A stretch of 64,000 nt of DNA from Streptomyces tirandamycinicus (GCF_003097515.1 NZ_CP029188.1:1240001-1304000), one strand, 5' to 3'. Shown: positions 1-8,713, numbered from the stretch's first letter. Program-made: numbers and translations. The notes: generated from the sequence alone by a model not told the origin.

Positions 1-24
1 GCCACACGCCCTAAGCTCGTGACC

Positions 25-564
25 ATGACTGACGTACGTGCTGAGCTGCTCCAGCAGATCAAGGACAAGGCCGTGGTGCACGGCAGGGTGACCCTCTCCT
101 CGGGGCGTGAGGCCGACTACTACATCGACCTTCGCCGGATCACGCTGGACGGCGAGGCGGCGCCGATGGTCGGCCAGGTCATGCTGGATCTGACCCGGGA
201 CCTGGACTTCGACTGCGTCGGCGGCCTGACGCTGGGAGCCGACCCCGTCGCGTCCGCGATGCTGCATGCCTCCGCCGCCCGCGGCGGGCGTCTGGACGCC
301 TTCGTCGTACGGAAGGCCCAGAAGACGCACGGAATGCAGCGGCGTATCGAGGGCGCGGACGTCAAGGGCCGCCGCTGCCTGGTGGTCGAGGACACCTCCA
401 CGACCGGCGGTTCCCCCCTCACCGCCGTCGAGGCCGTCCGCGAGGCCGGCGGGGAGGTCGTCGCCGTGGCCACGATCGTGGACCGCGGCGCCGCCGGGGC
501 GATCGCCGAGGCGGGGCTGCCCTATCTGACCGGATTCGAACTGTCGGACCTCGGTCTCGACTGA
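25..564 (+). CDS. pyrE: Orotate phosphoribosyltransferase
   Basis: Converts orotate and PRPP to orotidine 5'-phosphate in cytosolic pyrimidine synthesis. The 179-residue protein carries the PRPP-binding loop VVEDTSTTGGS at about residues 120-130 and the upstream FVVRKAQKTHG segment typical of PyrE; the length fits the short bacterial family. I chose ATG 25; GTG 19 is in frame and adds two residues. Only 18-24 bases lie upstream in the window and no clear ribosome-binding site is visible, so the start is not decided. It is followed by a parS-containing hairpin and then fba. Family assignment is secure. Confidence 0.95.
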   Translation: MTDVRAELLQQIKDKAVVHGRVTLSSGREADYYIDLRRITLDGEAAPMVGQVMLDLTRDLDFDCVGGLTLGADPVASAMLHASAARGGRLDAFVVRKAQKTHGMQRRIEGADVKGRRCLVVEDTSTTGGSPLTAVEAVREAGGEVVAVATIVDRGAAGAIAEAGLPYLTGFELSDLGLD

Positions 565-595
565 TTCGGACGGCCGGATCTGACCTGCGCTTTCC

Positions 596-636
596 GCAAG
601 GGGTGGGCGTTTCACGTGAAACGTCCCGCCCCTTGC
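596..636. terminator. Large inverted repeat after pyrE with parS at its centre
   Basis: Arms GCAAGGGGTGGGCG (596-609) and CGTCCCGCCCCTTGC (622-636) pair with one bulged base, and the centre is the perfect palindrome GTTTCACGTGAAAC. As RNA this would be a strong hairpin 32 bases after the pyrE stop, so it probably doubles as the pyrE terminator. No U-tract follows, as is common in high-GC actinobacteria. Confidence 0.7.
609..622. promoter_or_regulatory. parS: parS site (ParB-binding centromere element)
   Basis: The 14-base sequence GTTTCACGTGAAAC is a perfect match to the Streptomyces parS consensus. ParB loads at such sites, which cluster around oriC, to organise and segregate chromosomes during sporulation. 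I noticed no second copy in the window. Its position supports an origin-proximal location. Confidence 0.88.
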
Positions 637-740
637 TCTCCGAGCCGCCATGGGCGTCTGGAAAGATAGGTGCGACGATGACGTCGCCCCCAGGTCAGGG
701 TGCCAAGCAACGCAAACCGCACATCACAAGGAGCGGACAG

Positions 741-1763
741 ATGCCCATCGCAACCCCCGAGGTCTACAACGAGATGCTCGACCGGGCGAAGGCAGGCAAG
801 TTCGCCTACCCGGCCATCAACGTCACCTCGTCCCAGACCCTGCACGCTGCGCTGCGCGGCTTCGCGGAGGCCGAGAGCGACGGCATCGTCCAGATCTCCA
901 CCGGTGGTGCGGAGTACCTGGGTGGCCAGTACAACAAGGACATGGTGACCGGCGCCGTCGCCCTCGCCGAGTTCGCGCACATCGTGGCCGACAAGTACCC
1001 GGTCAACATCGCCCTGCACACCGACCACTGCCCGAAGGACAAGCTGGACGGCTACGTCCGCCCGCTGCTGGCCGTCTCCGAGCAGCGGGTCGCCCAGGGC
1101 AAGAACCCGCTCTTCCAGTCGCACATGTGGGACGGCTCCGCCGAGACCCTCGCCGACAACCTGGCCGTCGCGCAGGAGCTGCTGGCCCGCGCGGTCGCCG
1201 CCAAGATCATCCTCGAGGTCGAGATCACCCCGACCGGCGGCGAGGAGGACGGCGTCACGCACGAGATCAACGACGAGCTGTACACCACCGTCGAGGACGC
1301 CATCCGCACCGCCGAGGCGCTGGGCCTGGGCGACAAGGGCCGCTACCTGCTCGCCGCGTCCTTCGGCAACGTCCACGGCGTCTACAAGCCGGGCAACGTC
1401 GTGCTCCGCCCGGAGCTGCTCAAGGAGCTCCAGGAGGGCGTCGCGGCCAAGTACGGCACGTCCGAGCCGTTCGACTTCGTGTTCCACGGCGGCTCCGGCT
1501 CCACGGCCGAGGAGATCGCGGTCGCGCTGGAGAACGGCGTCGTCAAGATGAACCTCGACACCGACACCCAGTACGCCTTCACCCGCCCCGTCGCGGACCA
1601 CATGTTCAAGAACTACGACGGTGTGCTGAAGGTCGACGGCGAGGTCGGTTCCAAGAAGACCTACGACCCGCGCACCTGGGGCAAGGCCGCCGAGGCCGGC
1701 ATGTCCAAGCGTGTCCTCGAGGCCTGCCAGGTGCTGCGCGCCGCCGGCAACAAGATGAAGTAG
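741..1763 (+). CDS. fba: Class II fructose-bisphosphate aldolase
   Basis: Zinc-dependent cleavage of fructose 1,6-bisphosphate into glyceraldehyde 3-phosphate and dihydroxyacetone phosphate in glycolysis. The 340 residues show the class II signature: HTDHC near residues 93-97 (catalytic Asp95 and zinc ligand His96), the EVEITPTGGEEDG segment, FGNVHGVY and VFHGGSGS with further metal and phosphate ligands, and NLDTDTQYAF. ATG 741 follows AAGGAG with 8-base spacing; the open frame extends upstream to 603 but that part does not look like protein. A perfect hairpin follows at 1806-1834. Identification is secure. Confidence 0.97.
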   Translation: MPIATPEVYNEMLDRAKAGKFAYPAINVTSSQTLHAALRGFAEAESDGIVQISTGGAEYLGGQYNKDMVTGAVALAEFAHIVADKYPVNIALHTDHCPKDKLDGYVRPLLAVSEQRVAQGKNPLFQSHMWDGSAETLADNLAVAQELLARAVAAKIILEVEITPTGGEEDGVTHEINDELYTTVEDAIRTAEALGLGDKGRYLLAASFGNVHGVYKPGNVVLRPELLKELQEGVAAKYGTSEPFDFVFHGGSGSTAEEIAVALENGVVKMNLDTDTQYAFTRPVADHMFKNYDGVLKVDGEVGSKKTYDPRTWGKAAEAGMSKRVLEACQVLRAAGNKMK

Positions 1764-1805
1764 GCGGCAGATGAAGTAAGCGGGACGAGATGCAGTCCGA
1801 CGTGA

Positions 1806-1834
1806 GGCCCGGCACCGGCGAACGGTGCCGGGCC
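1806..1834. terminator. Terminator hairpin after fba
   Basis: A perfect 12-bp stem, GGCCCGGCACCG (1806-1817) pairing with CGGTGCCGGGCC (1823-1834), encloses the 5-base loop GCGAA, and TTCGTCCT follows. It lies 43 bases after the fba stop and before the next ribosome-binding site. Confidence 0.85.
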
Positions 1835-1860
1835 TTCGTCCTGTCCGGAAGGATCGGCCG

Positions 1861-3078
1861 TTGAAGCACCAGCCGCACCAGTCGCACCAGCCGCACCAGC
1901 CGCACCAGCCGCACCGGAAGCACCGGACCCCGTACGACTTCGACACCCCACTCGACCGGCGTGGTACCGCCAGCGTGCAGTGGGACGGCGTCGCCGACCG
2001 GTTCGGCGCCGCGGGACTGCTGCCCTTCACCATCTCCGACATGGACTTCGCCTCACCGCCGCCGGTGCTGGACGCGCTGCGCGAGCGCCTGGCACACGGG
2101 GTGTTCGGCTACACCGACTGGCGGCTCGGCCCGTTCCGCGAGGCGATATGCGACTGGTTCGCCCGGCGGCACGGCACCGGGCTCGATCCGGAGCGGATCG
2201 TGTACGGGCCTTCGGTGCTCAGCCAGCTGTCGCAGCTGCTGCGGATGTGGACGCGGCCCGGGGAAGGGGTCGTCGTCCACGCCCCCACATACGACGGCTT
2301 CCGCAGAACGGTGACCGGGCTCGGACGGCGGCTCCGGCCCGTCGCGGTGGGCGACGAGGAGGGTCTGGAGCGGGAGCTCGCCCGGCCCGACGCGAAGGTG
2401 CTGATCCTCTGTTCGCCCCACAACCCCACCGGACGGGTGTGGACCGAGGACGAGCTGAAGGGGTTCGCCCGGCTGGCGGGGGAGCACGGGGTCGCCGTGA
2501 TCTCGGACGAGATCCATGCGGACTTCGTGCACGACGGGCACCGGCATCTGCCGTGGACGGGCTTCGCGGACGACGGGGGCCGGTGGGCCGTGGTCGCCTC
2601 GGCGTCGAAGGCGTTCAACTTCCCCGCCCTGAACGGTTCGTACGGCATCATCGGCGATCCCGGGGAGCGTGCGGCGTTCATCCGGCGGATGGAGACGGGT
2701 GAGGGGCTCGGCTCCCCGGCCGTGCTGTCGCTGACGGCCCATGTCGCCGCCTACCGGCACGGCGCCGGCTGGCTGGACGCCGCCCGCGCCTATGTGGCGG
2801 GGAATCTGGCGATGCTGGAGGAGCGGCTGCGGTCGGCCTTCCCGGACCTCGGCTGGGAGCCGCCGCAGGCCGGGTATCTGGCGTGGATCGACCTCCGGGC
2901 GCTGCGGGTGGACGACGAGGCGCTGCAGCGGGAGCTGGTCGAGCGGGAACGCGTCGCGATCATGCCGGGCACGGTGTACGGGGCGGAGGGCTTCGTGCGC
3001 CTCAATCTGGGCTGCCCTCGTTCCAAGGCCGAGGCGGGCGCCGACGCGCTGGTGCGGGCCCTGACCAGGCTGTCCTGA
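1861..3078 (+). CDS. PatB/MalY-type PLP-dependent C-S lyase (aminotransferase fold)
   Basis: Fold-type I PLP enzyme of the PatB/MalY group, which beta-eliminates cystathionine, cysteine or related thioethers; the substrate here is not known. About 405 residues. Visible: substrate and fold segment PYDFDTPLDRRGT, MDFASPPPV near the start, CSPHNPTGRVW (cofactor ring region), SDEIHADFV (Asp contacting the PLP pyridine nitrogen) and SASKAFNFP with the Schiff-base lysine near residue 250. I chose TTG 1861, 8 bases after GGAAGG; a start at 1825 is open but overlaps the terminator region. Residues 3-19 are a His-Gln-Pro run coded by a 9-base tandem repeat absent from the family core. Confident of class, not of substrate. 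Confidence 0.82.
   Translation: MKHQPHQSHQPHQPHQPHRKHRTPYDFDTPLDRRGTASVQWDGVADRFGAAGLLPFTISDMDFASPPPVLDALRERLAHGVFGYTDWRLGPFREAICDWFARRHGTGLDPERIVYGPSVLSQLSQLLRMWTRPGEGVVVHAPTYDGFRRTVTGLGRRLRPVAVGDEEGLERELARPDAKVLILCSPHNPTGRVWTEDELKGFARLAGEHGVAVISDEIHADFVHDGHRHLPWTGFADDGGRWAVVASASKAFNFPALNGSYGIIGDPGERAAFIRRMETGEGLGSPAVLSLTAHVAAYRHGAGWLDAARAYVAGNLAMLEERLRSAFPDLGWEPPQAGYLAWIDLRALRVDDEALQRELVERERVAIMPGTVYGAEGFVRLNLGCPRSKAEAGADALVRALTRLS
1867..1915 (+). repeat. 9-bp tandem repeat in the lyase N-terminus
   Basis: Roughly five copies of CACCAGCCG, one carrying a T substitution, keep the reading frame and code for repeated His-Gln-Pro directly after the start codon. The conserved enzyme begins only after this run. 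Confidence 0.85.
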
Positions 3079-3102
3079 AGATTCCCCGCCCGTCCGGGGC
3101 AG

Positions 3103-3124
3103 GCCCGGGCGGCATGGCCCGGGC
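3103..3124. terminator. Possible hairpin between the lyase and the exporter
   Basis: Two copies of the self-complementary octamer GCCCGGGC (3103-3110 and 3117-3124) flank GGCATG and can form an 8-bp stem with a 6-base loop. It lies 24 bases after the lyase stop. No U-tract. Confidence 0.5.
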
Positions 3125-3185
3125 GGGCGGTGACCGTGACCCGCCCGGGTCGCCACGGGCACCGTGGGGCGGGATGATTCGCCCC

Positions 3186-4697
3186 ATGGACATCAGGCTC
3201 GCGTCGGTCACCGGGCGCTGGATCGTCCTGACGACCGTTCTCGGGTCCAGCATGGCGCTGCTCGACTCCACCGTCGTCAACGTCGCCCTCCCCCACATCG
3301 GTGAGGACCTCGACGCCGACCTCGCCGAGCTGCAGTGGACGGTCAACGCGTACATGGTGACCCTCGCCGGGCTGATCCTGCTGGGCGGGGCGCTGGGGGA
3401 CCGGTACGGGCGCCGGCGGGTGTTCGTCGTCGGTGTGCTGTGGTTCGCGGTCGCGTCGCTGGCCTGCGGACTGGCGCCGAACGCCCATGTCCTGATCGCC
3501 GCCCGCGCGCTGCAGGGCATCGGCGGGGCACTGCTCACCCCGGGGTCGCTCGCGCTGATCCAGGCGAGTTTCCACCGGGACGACCGGGCCAGGGCCGTGG
3601 GGCTGTGGTCCGGGTTCGGCGGGGTCGGCGCGGCGGCCGGACCGTTCCTCGGCGGGTGGCTGGTGGACGGCCCGGGCTGGCGGTGGATCTTCCTGCTGAA
3701 CGTGCCGCTGGCCGCGCTCTGCGTGCCCGTCGCGCTGCGCCATGTGCCCGAGTCGCGCGACCCCGCGGCGCACGGCCGGTTCGACGTGCTGGGCGCGGTG
3801 CTGGGGGCACTGAGCCTCGCACTGGTGACGTACGCGCTGATCGACGGCTCGTGGTGGAGCGGCGTCGTGGGCGTCCTGACGGGTGCCGCGTTCATCCGGC
3901 TGGAGCGCCGCCGGAAGAACGCCATGCTGCCGGTGTCGATCTTCCGGTCCCGGCTGTTCACCGCGGTCAATCTGGTGACGGTGTGCGTGTACGCGGGGTT
4001 CAGCGGGTTCTTCTTCCTCACCGCGCTGCAACTCCAGGTCGTCTCGGGCTACTCGGCTCTCGCCGCGGGCACCGCCCTGCTGCCCACCACCGTGCTGATG
4101 CTGCTGCTGTCCGCGAGGTCCGGGCAGCTGGGCGAGCGGATCGGCCCGCGCATCCCGCTCACGGTGGGGCCGCTGCTGAGCGCGGCCGGGATGCTGCTGA
4201 TGCTCCGGGTCGGCGCAGACGCCTCGTACCCCGCCGATGTGCTGCCCGCGCTGCTGGTGCTGGGCCTGGGCATGGTGACCCTGGTGGCCCCGCTGACCGC
4301 GACCGTGCTGGCGTCCGTGGACACGGCGCGGGCCGGGATCGCCAGCGGCGTCAACAACGCGGCGGCCCGCGCGGCGGGGCTGCTCGCGGTGGCCGCGCTG
4401 CCGATGCTGGCCGGGATGGGGCCGGAGGCGTACCGGATGCCGGATCGGTTCGCGGCGGCCTTCGCCCGGGCGATGCCCCTGTGCGCGCTGATCCTGGTGG
4501 TGGGCGCGGTGCTGGCCTGGGCGATGGTGCGGCGGCCGGCGGACTGGCACTGCCCCGCCACCTGCAAGGTGCACTGCGGCGTCGGCGCGCCGCCGCTGGA
4601 ACCGCGGCGTGGACGGGAACCGCGGCGTGGACGGGAACCGGGCCGGCCGGGGACGCCGGAGGCGCCGGGGGAGCCCTCGGACGGGCCCTCCGGCTGA
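3186..4697 (+). CDS. MFS drug exporter, DHA2 (EmrB/QacA) family
   Basis: Proton-coupled efflux protein of the cytoplasmic membrane, about 503 residues, the usual size for 14 transmembrane segments. N-terminal motif LLDSTVVNVALPHIGEDL in helix 1, LGGALGDRYGRRRVF (loop 2-3 MFS signature) and GGVGAAAGPFLGGWLVD (motif C of antiporters) are all present. ATG 3186 was chosen; ATG 3174 in frame adds four residues. The C-terminus is odd: a short Cys-containing stretch (WHCPATCKVHCG) then a Pro/Arg tail with a duplicated GREPRR unit, coded by a 15-bp direct repeat near 4607-4640. Substrate cannot be inferred. Confidence 0.85.
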   Translation: MDIRLASVTGRWIVLTTVLGSSMALLDSTVVNVALPHIGEDLDADLAELQWTVNAYMVTLAGLILLGGALGDRYGRRRVFVVGVLWFAVASLACGLAPNAHVLIAARALQGIGGALLTPGSLALIQASFHRDDRARAVGLWSGFGGVGAAAGPFLGGWLVDGPGWRWIFLLNVPLAALCVPVALRHVPESRDPAAHGRFDVLGAVLGALSLALVTYALIDGSWWSGVVGVLTGAAFIRLERRRKNAMLPVSIFRSRLFTAVNLVTVCVYAGFSGFFFLTALQLQVVSGYSALAAGTALLPTTVLMLLLSARSGQLGERIGPRIPLTVGPLLSAAGMLLMLRVGADASYPADVLPALLVLGLGMVTLVAPLTATVLASVDTARAGIASGVNNAAARAAGLLAVAALPMLAGMGPEAYRMPDRFAAAFARAMPLCALILVVGAVLAWAMVRRPADWHCPATCKVHCGVGAPPLEPRRGREPRRGREPGRPGTPEAPGEPSDGPSG

Positions 4698-4835
4698 GGC
4701 GGGGAAACCCGCCGCCCGCCCCGCCCCCGCGAACCGATCCGGCATCCGGCACGGCTCGGCGGGGCCGGCGCGGTCACCCCCGCGATCACCGGCACCGGCT
4801 CGGCGGAAGGGCGGGCGACCTGTGACACTGAAGCC

Positions 4836-5249
4836 ATGGCCATCCACGAGAATCTGCTGGGGGGACCACCCCCCACCCATCTGCCCGACGACCCCGAGCC
4901 GCGGGAGCTGCTCGCGAGCGGCACGGCTCCCGCCGATGTCGCCGCGAAGTACCCGACCTCCTCGCTCGCCTGGGCCCAGCTCGCCGACGACGCCTTCGAG
5001 GCCGGACGGGTCGTCGAGTCGTACGCGTACGCGCGTACGGGGTACCACCGGGGACTCGACGCGCTGCGCCGCAGTGGCTGGAAGGGCCACGGCCCGGTGC
5101 CGTGGGAGCACGAGCCCAATCGCGGCTTCCTGCGTGCCCTGCACGCTCTCGCCCGCGCCGCGCAGGCGATCGGCGAGCAGGACGAGTACGACCGCTGCAG
5201 CGCGTTCCTGCGCGACTCGTCCGAGACGGCGGCCGACACCCTCGGCTGA
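4836..5249 (+). CDS. DUF3151 family protein
   Basis: Small 137-residue cytosolic protein of an actinobacterial family with no assigned function. The recognisable core is YPTSSLAWAQLAD, SYAYARTGYHRGLDALRRSGWKGHGPVPW and the helical C-terminal part with AAQAIGEQDEYDRC. The repeated helical character suggests a TPR-like fold, which is inference. It sits between the exporter and the tryptophan-catabolism operon, with its own upstream gap of 138 bases. Confidence 0.85.
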   Translation: MAIHENLLGGPPPTHLPDDPEPRELLASGTAPADVAAKYPTSSLAWAQLADDAFEAGRVVESYAYARTGYHRGLDALRRSGWKGHGPVPWEHEPNRGFLRALHALARAAQAIGEQDEYDRCSAFLRDSSETAADTLG

Positions 5250-5344
5250 CGGCGACGCGAGCGTCCCCGCCGGTCCGGACGCGGTGGGAGCGGGCGGGTG
5301 CCCCGGCGGGCGCCCGCCCCCTCGCGTCACCGGTGGGGCCCGTG

Positions 5345-5419
5345 CTTATGATGCGCGAGGGGACCGGGGCTCCGAGACCAGCAACGGAAGGAGCGGACCG
5401 CTACCCGGACACATGTGTC
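5345..5419 (+). promoter_or_regulatory. Probable promoter and palindromic operator of the kyn operon
   Basis: TATGAT (around 5347) resembles a -10 box. Downstream, GACACATGTGTC (5408-5419) is a perfect 12-bp palindrome ending 12 bases before the TDO start codon, where a bound regulator would block transcription or ribosome access. GGAG at 5421 is the ribosome-binding site. No regulator gene is adjacent. Confidence 0.5.
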
Positions 5420-5431
5420 AGGAGACGGCGA

Positions 5432-6277
5432 ATGTCGCAATTTCCCGATGCCTCCGGAGCGGGTTCGGTCACCCCGAACCTCGACTTCGCGGGCACGACC
5501 CCGTACGAGGACTACGTCCAGGCAGACGTCCTCACCCACCTCCAGCACCCCCTCTCCGACGATCCCGGGGAGATGGTGTTCCTGGTGACCACCCAGGTGA
5601 TGGAGCTGTGGTTCACCGTCATCGTCCACGAGTGGGAGACCGCCTCCCGGGCCCTGCGCCGTGACGAGGTGCCCGTCGCGATGGACGCGCTGAAGCGCTC
5701 CGTGCGGGAGCTGGACGCGCTGAACGCCTCCTGGCGGCCGCTCTCGCAGCTCACCCCCGTGCAGTTCAACGCGTACCGCGCCGCCCTCGGCGAGGGCTCC
5801 GGCTTCCAGTCCGCGATGTACCGGCGGATGGAGTTCCTGCTCGGTGAGAAGTCCGCGTCCATGCTGGTGCCGCACCGCGGCGCCCCGCGCGTCCACGCCG
5901 AGCTGGAGAAGGCCCTCCACGAGCCGAGCCTCTACGACGAGGTGCTCCGTCTGCTCGCCCGCCGCGGGCTGCCCGTTCCCCCGTCCGTCCTCGACCGCGA
6001 CCTGTCGCAGCGCTACGAGCCGTCGCCCGAGGTCGAGCGGGTGTGGGCGGAGGTCTACGCGAACGAGGACCAGGACGCCGAGCTCGTCCGCCTCGGCGAG
6101 GCGCTGACCGACGTCGGCGAACTGGTGTGGCGCTGGCGCAACGACCACCTCGTCGCCACCCGGCGCGCCATGGGCGCCAAGGCCGGCACCGGCGGCTCCG
6201 CGGGCGTCGCCTGGCTGGAGAAGCGGGCGGCCAAGAACGTCTTCCCCGAGCTGTGGACGGCGCGCAGCCATGTCTGA
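5432..6277 (+). CDS. kynA: Tryptophan 2,3-dioxygenase
   Basis: Heme enzyme that opens the indole ring of L-tryptophan with O2 to give N-formylkynurenine, the first step of the kynurenine pathway. 281 residues, the normal bacterial length. Visible family marks: TPYEDYVQADVLTHLQHP near residues 23-40, MELWFTVIVHEWE with the active-site His66, the helix ending FQSAMYRRMEFLLGEK, and the C-terminal GTGGSAGVAWLEKR loop. ATG 5432 follows GGAG by 8 bases. It overlaps the kynureninase start by 8 bases, so the two are translationally coupled. Confidence 0.95.
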   Translation: MSQFPDASGAGSVTPNLDFAGTTPYEDYVQADVLTHLQHPLSDDPGEMVFLVTTQVMELWFTVIVHEWETASRALRRDEVPVAMDALKRSVRELDALNASWRPLSQLTPVQFNAYRAALGEGSGFQSAMYRRMEFLLGEKSASMLVPHRGAPRVHAELEKALHEPSLYDEVLRLLARRGLPVPPSVLDRDLSQRYEPSPEVERVWAEVYANEDQDAELVRLGEALTDVGELVWRWRNDHLVATRRAMGAKAGTGGSAGVAWLEKRAAKNVFPELWTARSHV

Positions 6278-7487
6278 GACGCGCCTGAGGGAACGGGCCG
6301 CGGAACGGGACGCGGCGGACGAACTGGCCAAGCGGCGGGAGCTGTTCGCGCTCGACGACAGCACGGTCTACCTGGACGGGAACTCGCTCGGCGCCCTGCC
6401 GCGCCACGTCCAGGACCGGATGGCCGACGTCGTCGGCAGGCAGTGGGGCGAACTGCGCATCCGCTCCTGGGACGAGAGCGGCTGGTGGACGGCGCCGGAG
6501 CGGATCGGCGAGCGGATAGCCCCACTCGTCGGCGCCGCCCCCGGGCAGGTCGTCGTCGGCGACTCCACCAGCGTGAACGTCTTCAAGGCCGTGGTCGCGG
6601 CGGTGCGGATGGCGCCGGCCGACCGGGACGAGATCCTCGTCGACGCCACGACCTTCCCCACCGACGGGTACATCGCCGAGTCGGCGGCCCGGCTGACCGG
6701 CCACCGGACGGTCGTCGTCGACCCCGCCGACGTGTCCGACGCGGTGGGCCCGCGCACCGCCGCGGCACTCGTCAACCACGTCGACTACCGCACCGGCCGC
6801 CTGCACGACCTGCCGGGGATCACCGCGGCGCTGCACGCGCAGGGCGCTCTCGCCGTCTGGGACCTCTGCCACAGCGCGGGCGCGCTGCCCGTGGGCCTCG
6901 ACGAGCACGGGGTGGACCTCGCGGTCGGCTGCACGTACAAGTACCTCAACGGCGGTCCCGGTTCGCCCGCGTACCTGTACGTCGCCGAGCGCCACCAGGG
7001 CCGCTTCGACTCGCCGCTGCCCGGCTGGAACTCGCACGCCGACCCGTTCGGGATGACCCGCGGCTACCGGCCGGCCGAGGGCGCGGTGCGCGGCCGGGTC
7101 GGCACGCCCGACATCCTCTCCATGCTGGCGCTGGAGGCGGCACTCGACGTGTGGGACGGGGTCACGGTGGAGGCGGTACGGGCCAAGAGCCTCGCCCTCA
7201 CCGACTTCTTCCTCGAGTGCGTGGAGGCGTATGTGCCGCGCGGCAGAGTCGTCTCGCTCACCCCGGCCGCGCACGCCGAGCGGGGCAGCCAGGTGGCGCT
7301 GGCCTGCCCCGACGCACCGGCGGTCATGGAGGCGCTGATCGCCCGCGGTGTGGTCGGCGACCTGCGCCGCCCGGACGTGCTGCGGTTCGGCTTCACCCCG
7401 CTGTACGTCGGCTTCGCGGACACCGAGCGCGCGGCACGGGTCCTCGCCGACGTGCTGGCCGGAGTGAACTCCCCACCGAGCGGCTGA
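6270..7487 (+). CDS. kynU: Kynureninase
   Basis: PLP-dependent hydrolysis of L-kynurenine to anthranilate and L-alanine. 405 residues. Visible: LDGNSLGALP at residues 35-44, GDSTSVNVFK (cofactor phosphate region), VWDLCHSAG with Asp198 contacting the PLP ring nitrogen, and CTYKYLNGGPGSPAY with Schiff-base Lys224. The start ATG 6270 lies inside the end of the dioxygenase gene. With the dioxygenase and the downstream hydrolase it completes the route from tryptophan to anthranilate. Confidence 0.95.
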   Translation: MSETRLRERAAERDAADELAKRRELFALDDSTVYLDGNSLGALPRHVQDRMADVVGRQWGELRIRSWDESGWWTAPERIGERIAPLVGAAPGQVVVGDSTSVNVFKAVVAAVRMAPADRDEILVDATTFPTDGYIAESAARLTGHRTVVVDPADVSDAVGPRTAAALVNHVDYRTGRLHDLPGITAALHAQGALAVWDLCHSAGALPVGLDEHGVDLAVGCTYKYLNGGPGSPAYLYVAERHQGRFDSPLPGWNSHADPFGMTRGYRPAEGAVRGRVGTPDILSMLALEAALDVWDGVTVEAVRAKSLALTDFFLECVEAYVPRGRVVSLTPAAHAERGSQVALACPDAPAVMEALIARGVVGDLRRPDVLRFGFTPLYVGFADTERAARVLADVLAGVNSPPSG

Positions 7488-7564
7488 TCACCGGGGGCCG
7501 GCGGCCTGGTACCGTCCCGGCTGGCCAGGCCGACTCGGCCCCCTCACCGAAAGGTTGGAGCAGC

Positions 7565-8449
7565 ATGCCGGACCCCGCCGCCGCTCGTGACGCCGCCGAG
7601 GAGGCTTCGGCCCTGTCGCATCCGGCCGTCGCCCCGGACGCCTCGGCGGCCTACGGCGAACACTCGGACCAGGTCGTCGACTTCTACGCGCCGCGGGACG
7701 GCCGGGACACGGCGCCGCTCGTGGTGGTGCTGCACGGAGGGGCGTGGCGGGCGCCGTACGACCGGCGGCACATCACCCCGTTCGCGGACTTCCTGGCGCG
7801 GCGCGGCTTCGCCGTGGCGAACGTCGAGTACCGCAGGGGCGCGTCGCTGCCCCAGCCGCGCGGCGAGGAGGGCGGCGGCGGGCCGGTCGCCGGGCGCTGG
7901 CCGGAGACGTTCGACGACATCGCCGCCGCGATGGACGCGCTGGCCGGACTGGCCCGCGTCGCGCTGCCGCAGGCGGACCCGCGGCGCACGGTCCTCACCG
8001 GCCATTCCGCGGGCGGGCACCTCGCCCTGTGGGCGGCCGCCCGGCACGTACTGCCGGTGGGCTCGCCCTGGCGGCTCCCGGCCGCCCCGGAGTTGCGGGG
8101 TGTCGTCGCGCTGGCGCCGATCGCCGACCTGGGCCGGGCGGCCGAGCTGGACGTGTGCGGCGGCGCGGTGCACCAGTTCCTCGGCGGGCGGGCGGAGTCC
8201 GAGGCGCGCATGGGATGCGCGGACCCGGCCGCGCTGCTGCCCACCGGGATCGCCACGGCCGTCGTCCAGGGGCGCGAGGACACCGTGGTGCCGCAGGCCG
8301 TCGCCGAGTCCTTCGTCGACGCGGCCGCGAAGGCGGGCGAGACCGTCGGGCTCACCCTGCTCGGGGACGTCGGTCACTTCCCGCTGATCGATCCGTCGGC
8401 GGACGCCTGCGCGGTGGTGGCGGAGGAGATCGCCCAACTCGCCTGGTGA
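7565..8449 (+). CDS. Alpha/beta hydrolase, probable kynurenine formamidase
   Basis: Predicted to hydrolyse N-formylkynurenine to kynurenine and formate, supplying the step between the two upstream enzymes. 294 residues of the esterase/lipase-like alpha/beta-hydrolase type: oxyanion motif HGGAW at 57-61, nucleophile elbow GHSAGG with Ser148, acid in GREDTVVP and histidine in VGHFPL near the C-terminus. This is unrelated to the metal-dependent KynB formamidase, but hydrolases of this type fill the role in eukaryotes and actinobacteria. ATG 7565 follows AAGGTTGGAG. It lies 77 bases after kynU on the same strand. The function rests on context; a general esterase is the alternative. Confidence 0.78.
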   Translation: MPDPAAARDAAEEASALSHPAVAPDASAAYGEHSDQVVDFYAPRDGRDTAPLVVVLHGGAWRAPYDRRHITPFADFLARRGFAVANVEYRRGASLPQPRGEEGGGGPVAGRWPETFDDIAAAMDALAGLARVALPQADPRRTVLTGHSAGGHLALWAAARHVLPVGSPWRLPAAPELRGVVALAPIADLGRAAELDVCGGAVHQFLGGRAESEARMGCADPAALLPTGIATAVVQGREDTVVPQAVAESFVDAAAKAGETVGLTLLGDVGHFPLIDPSADACAVVAEEIAQLAW

Positions 8450-8460
8450 CGGGCTCCGTT

Positions 8461-8713
8461 CAGGTGGCCGTGCAGGTGGCCGTTCAGGTGGGCCGGAGCG
8501 GCGTGCCGGGGTGGAGGGCGGGACCCGAGGGCGGGACCGGAGGGCCGGAACGGAGGCCCGAGGGCGGCGGGGCTGGACCCGGGGAACGGCTGTCGGGTGC
8601 CGTGCACGGTGGGGGCCGCCGGCGGGTGCCCTACACGGAAGAGATGCGGCCAGAGATGCCGACAGAGATGCGGCTAGAGATGCGGCCAGAGATGGGGCCA
8701 GAGATGCGGACAG
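8461..8713 (+). repeat. Intergenic 12-bp tandem repeats
   Basis: The 296-base gap before the reductase holds two repeat tracts. CAGGTGGCCGTG-like units occur 2-3 times at 8461-8490, and AGAGATGCGGCC-like units occur about six times at 8641-8713, ending 33 bases before the next start. I see no gene in it. Confidence 0.85.

Noticed and set aside
8641..8713. CRISPR-like array
   Set aside because: Units are 12 bp in direct tandem without spacers and no cas genes occur.
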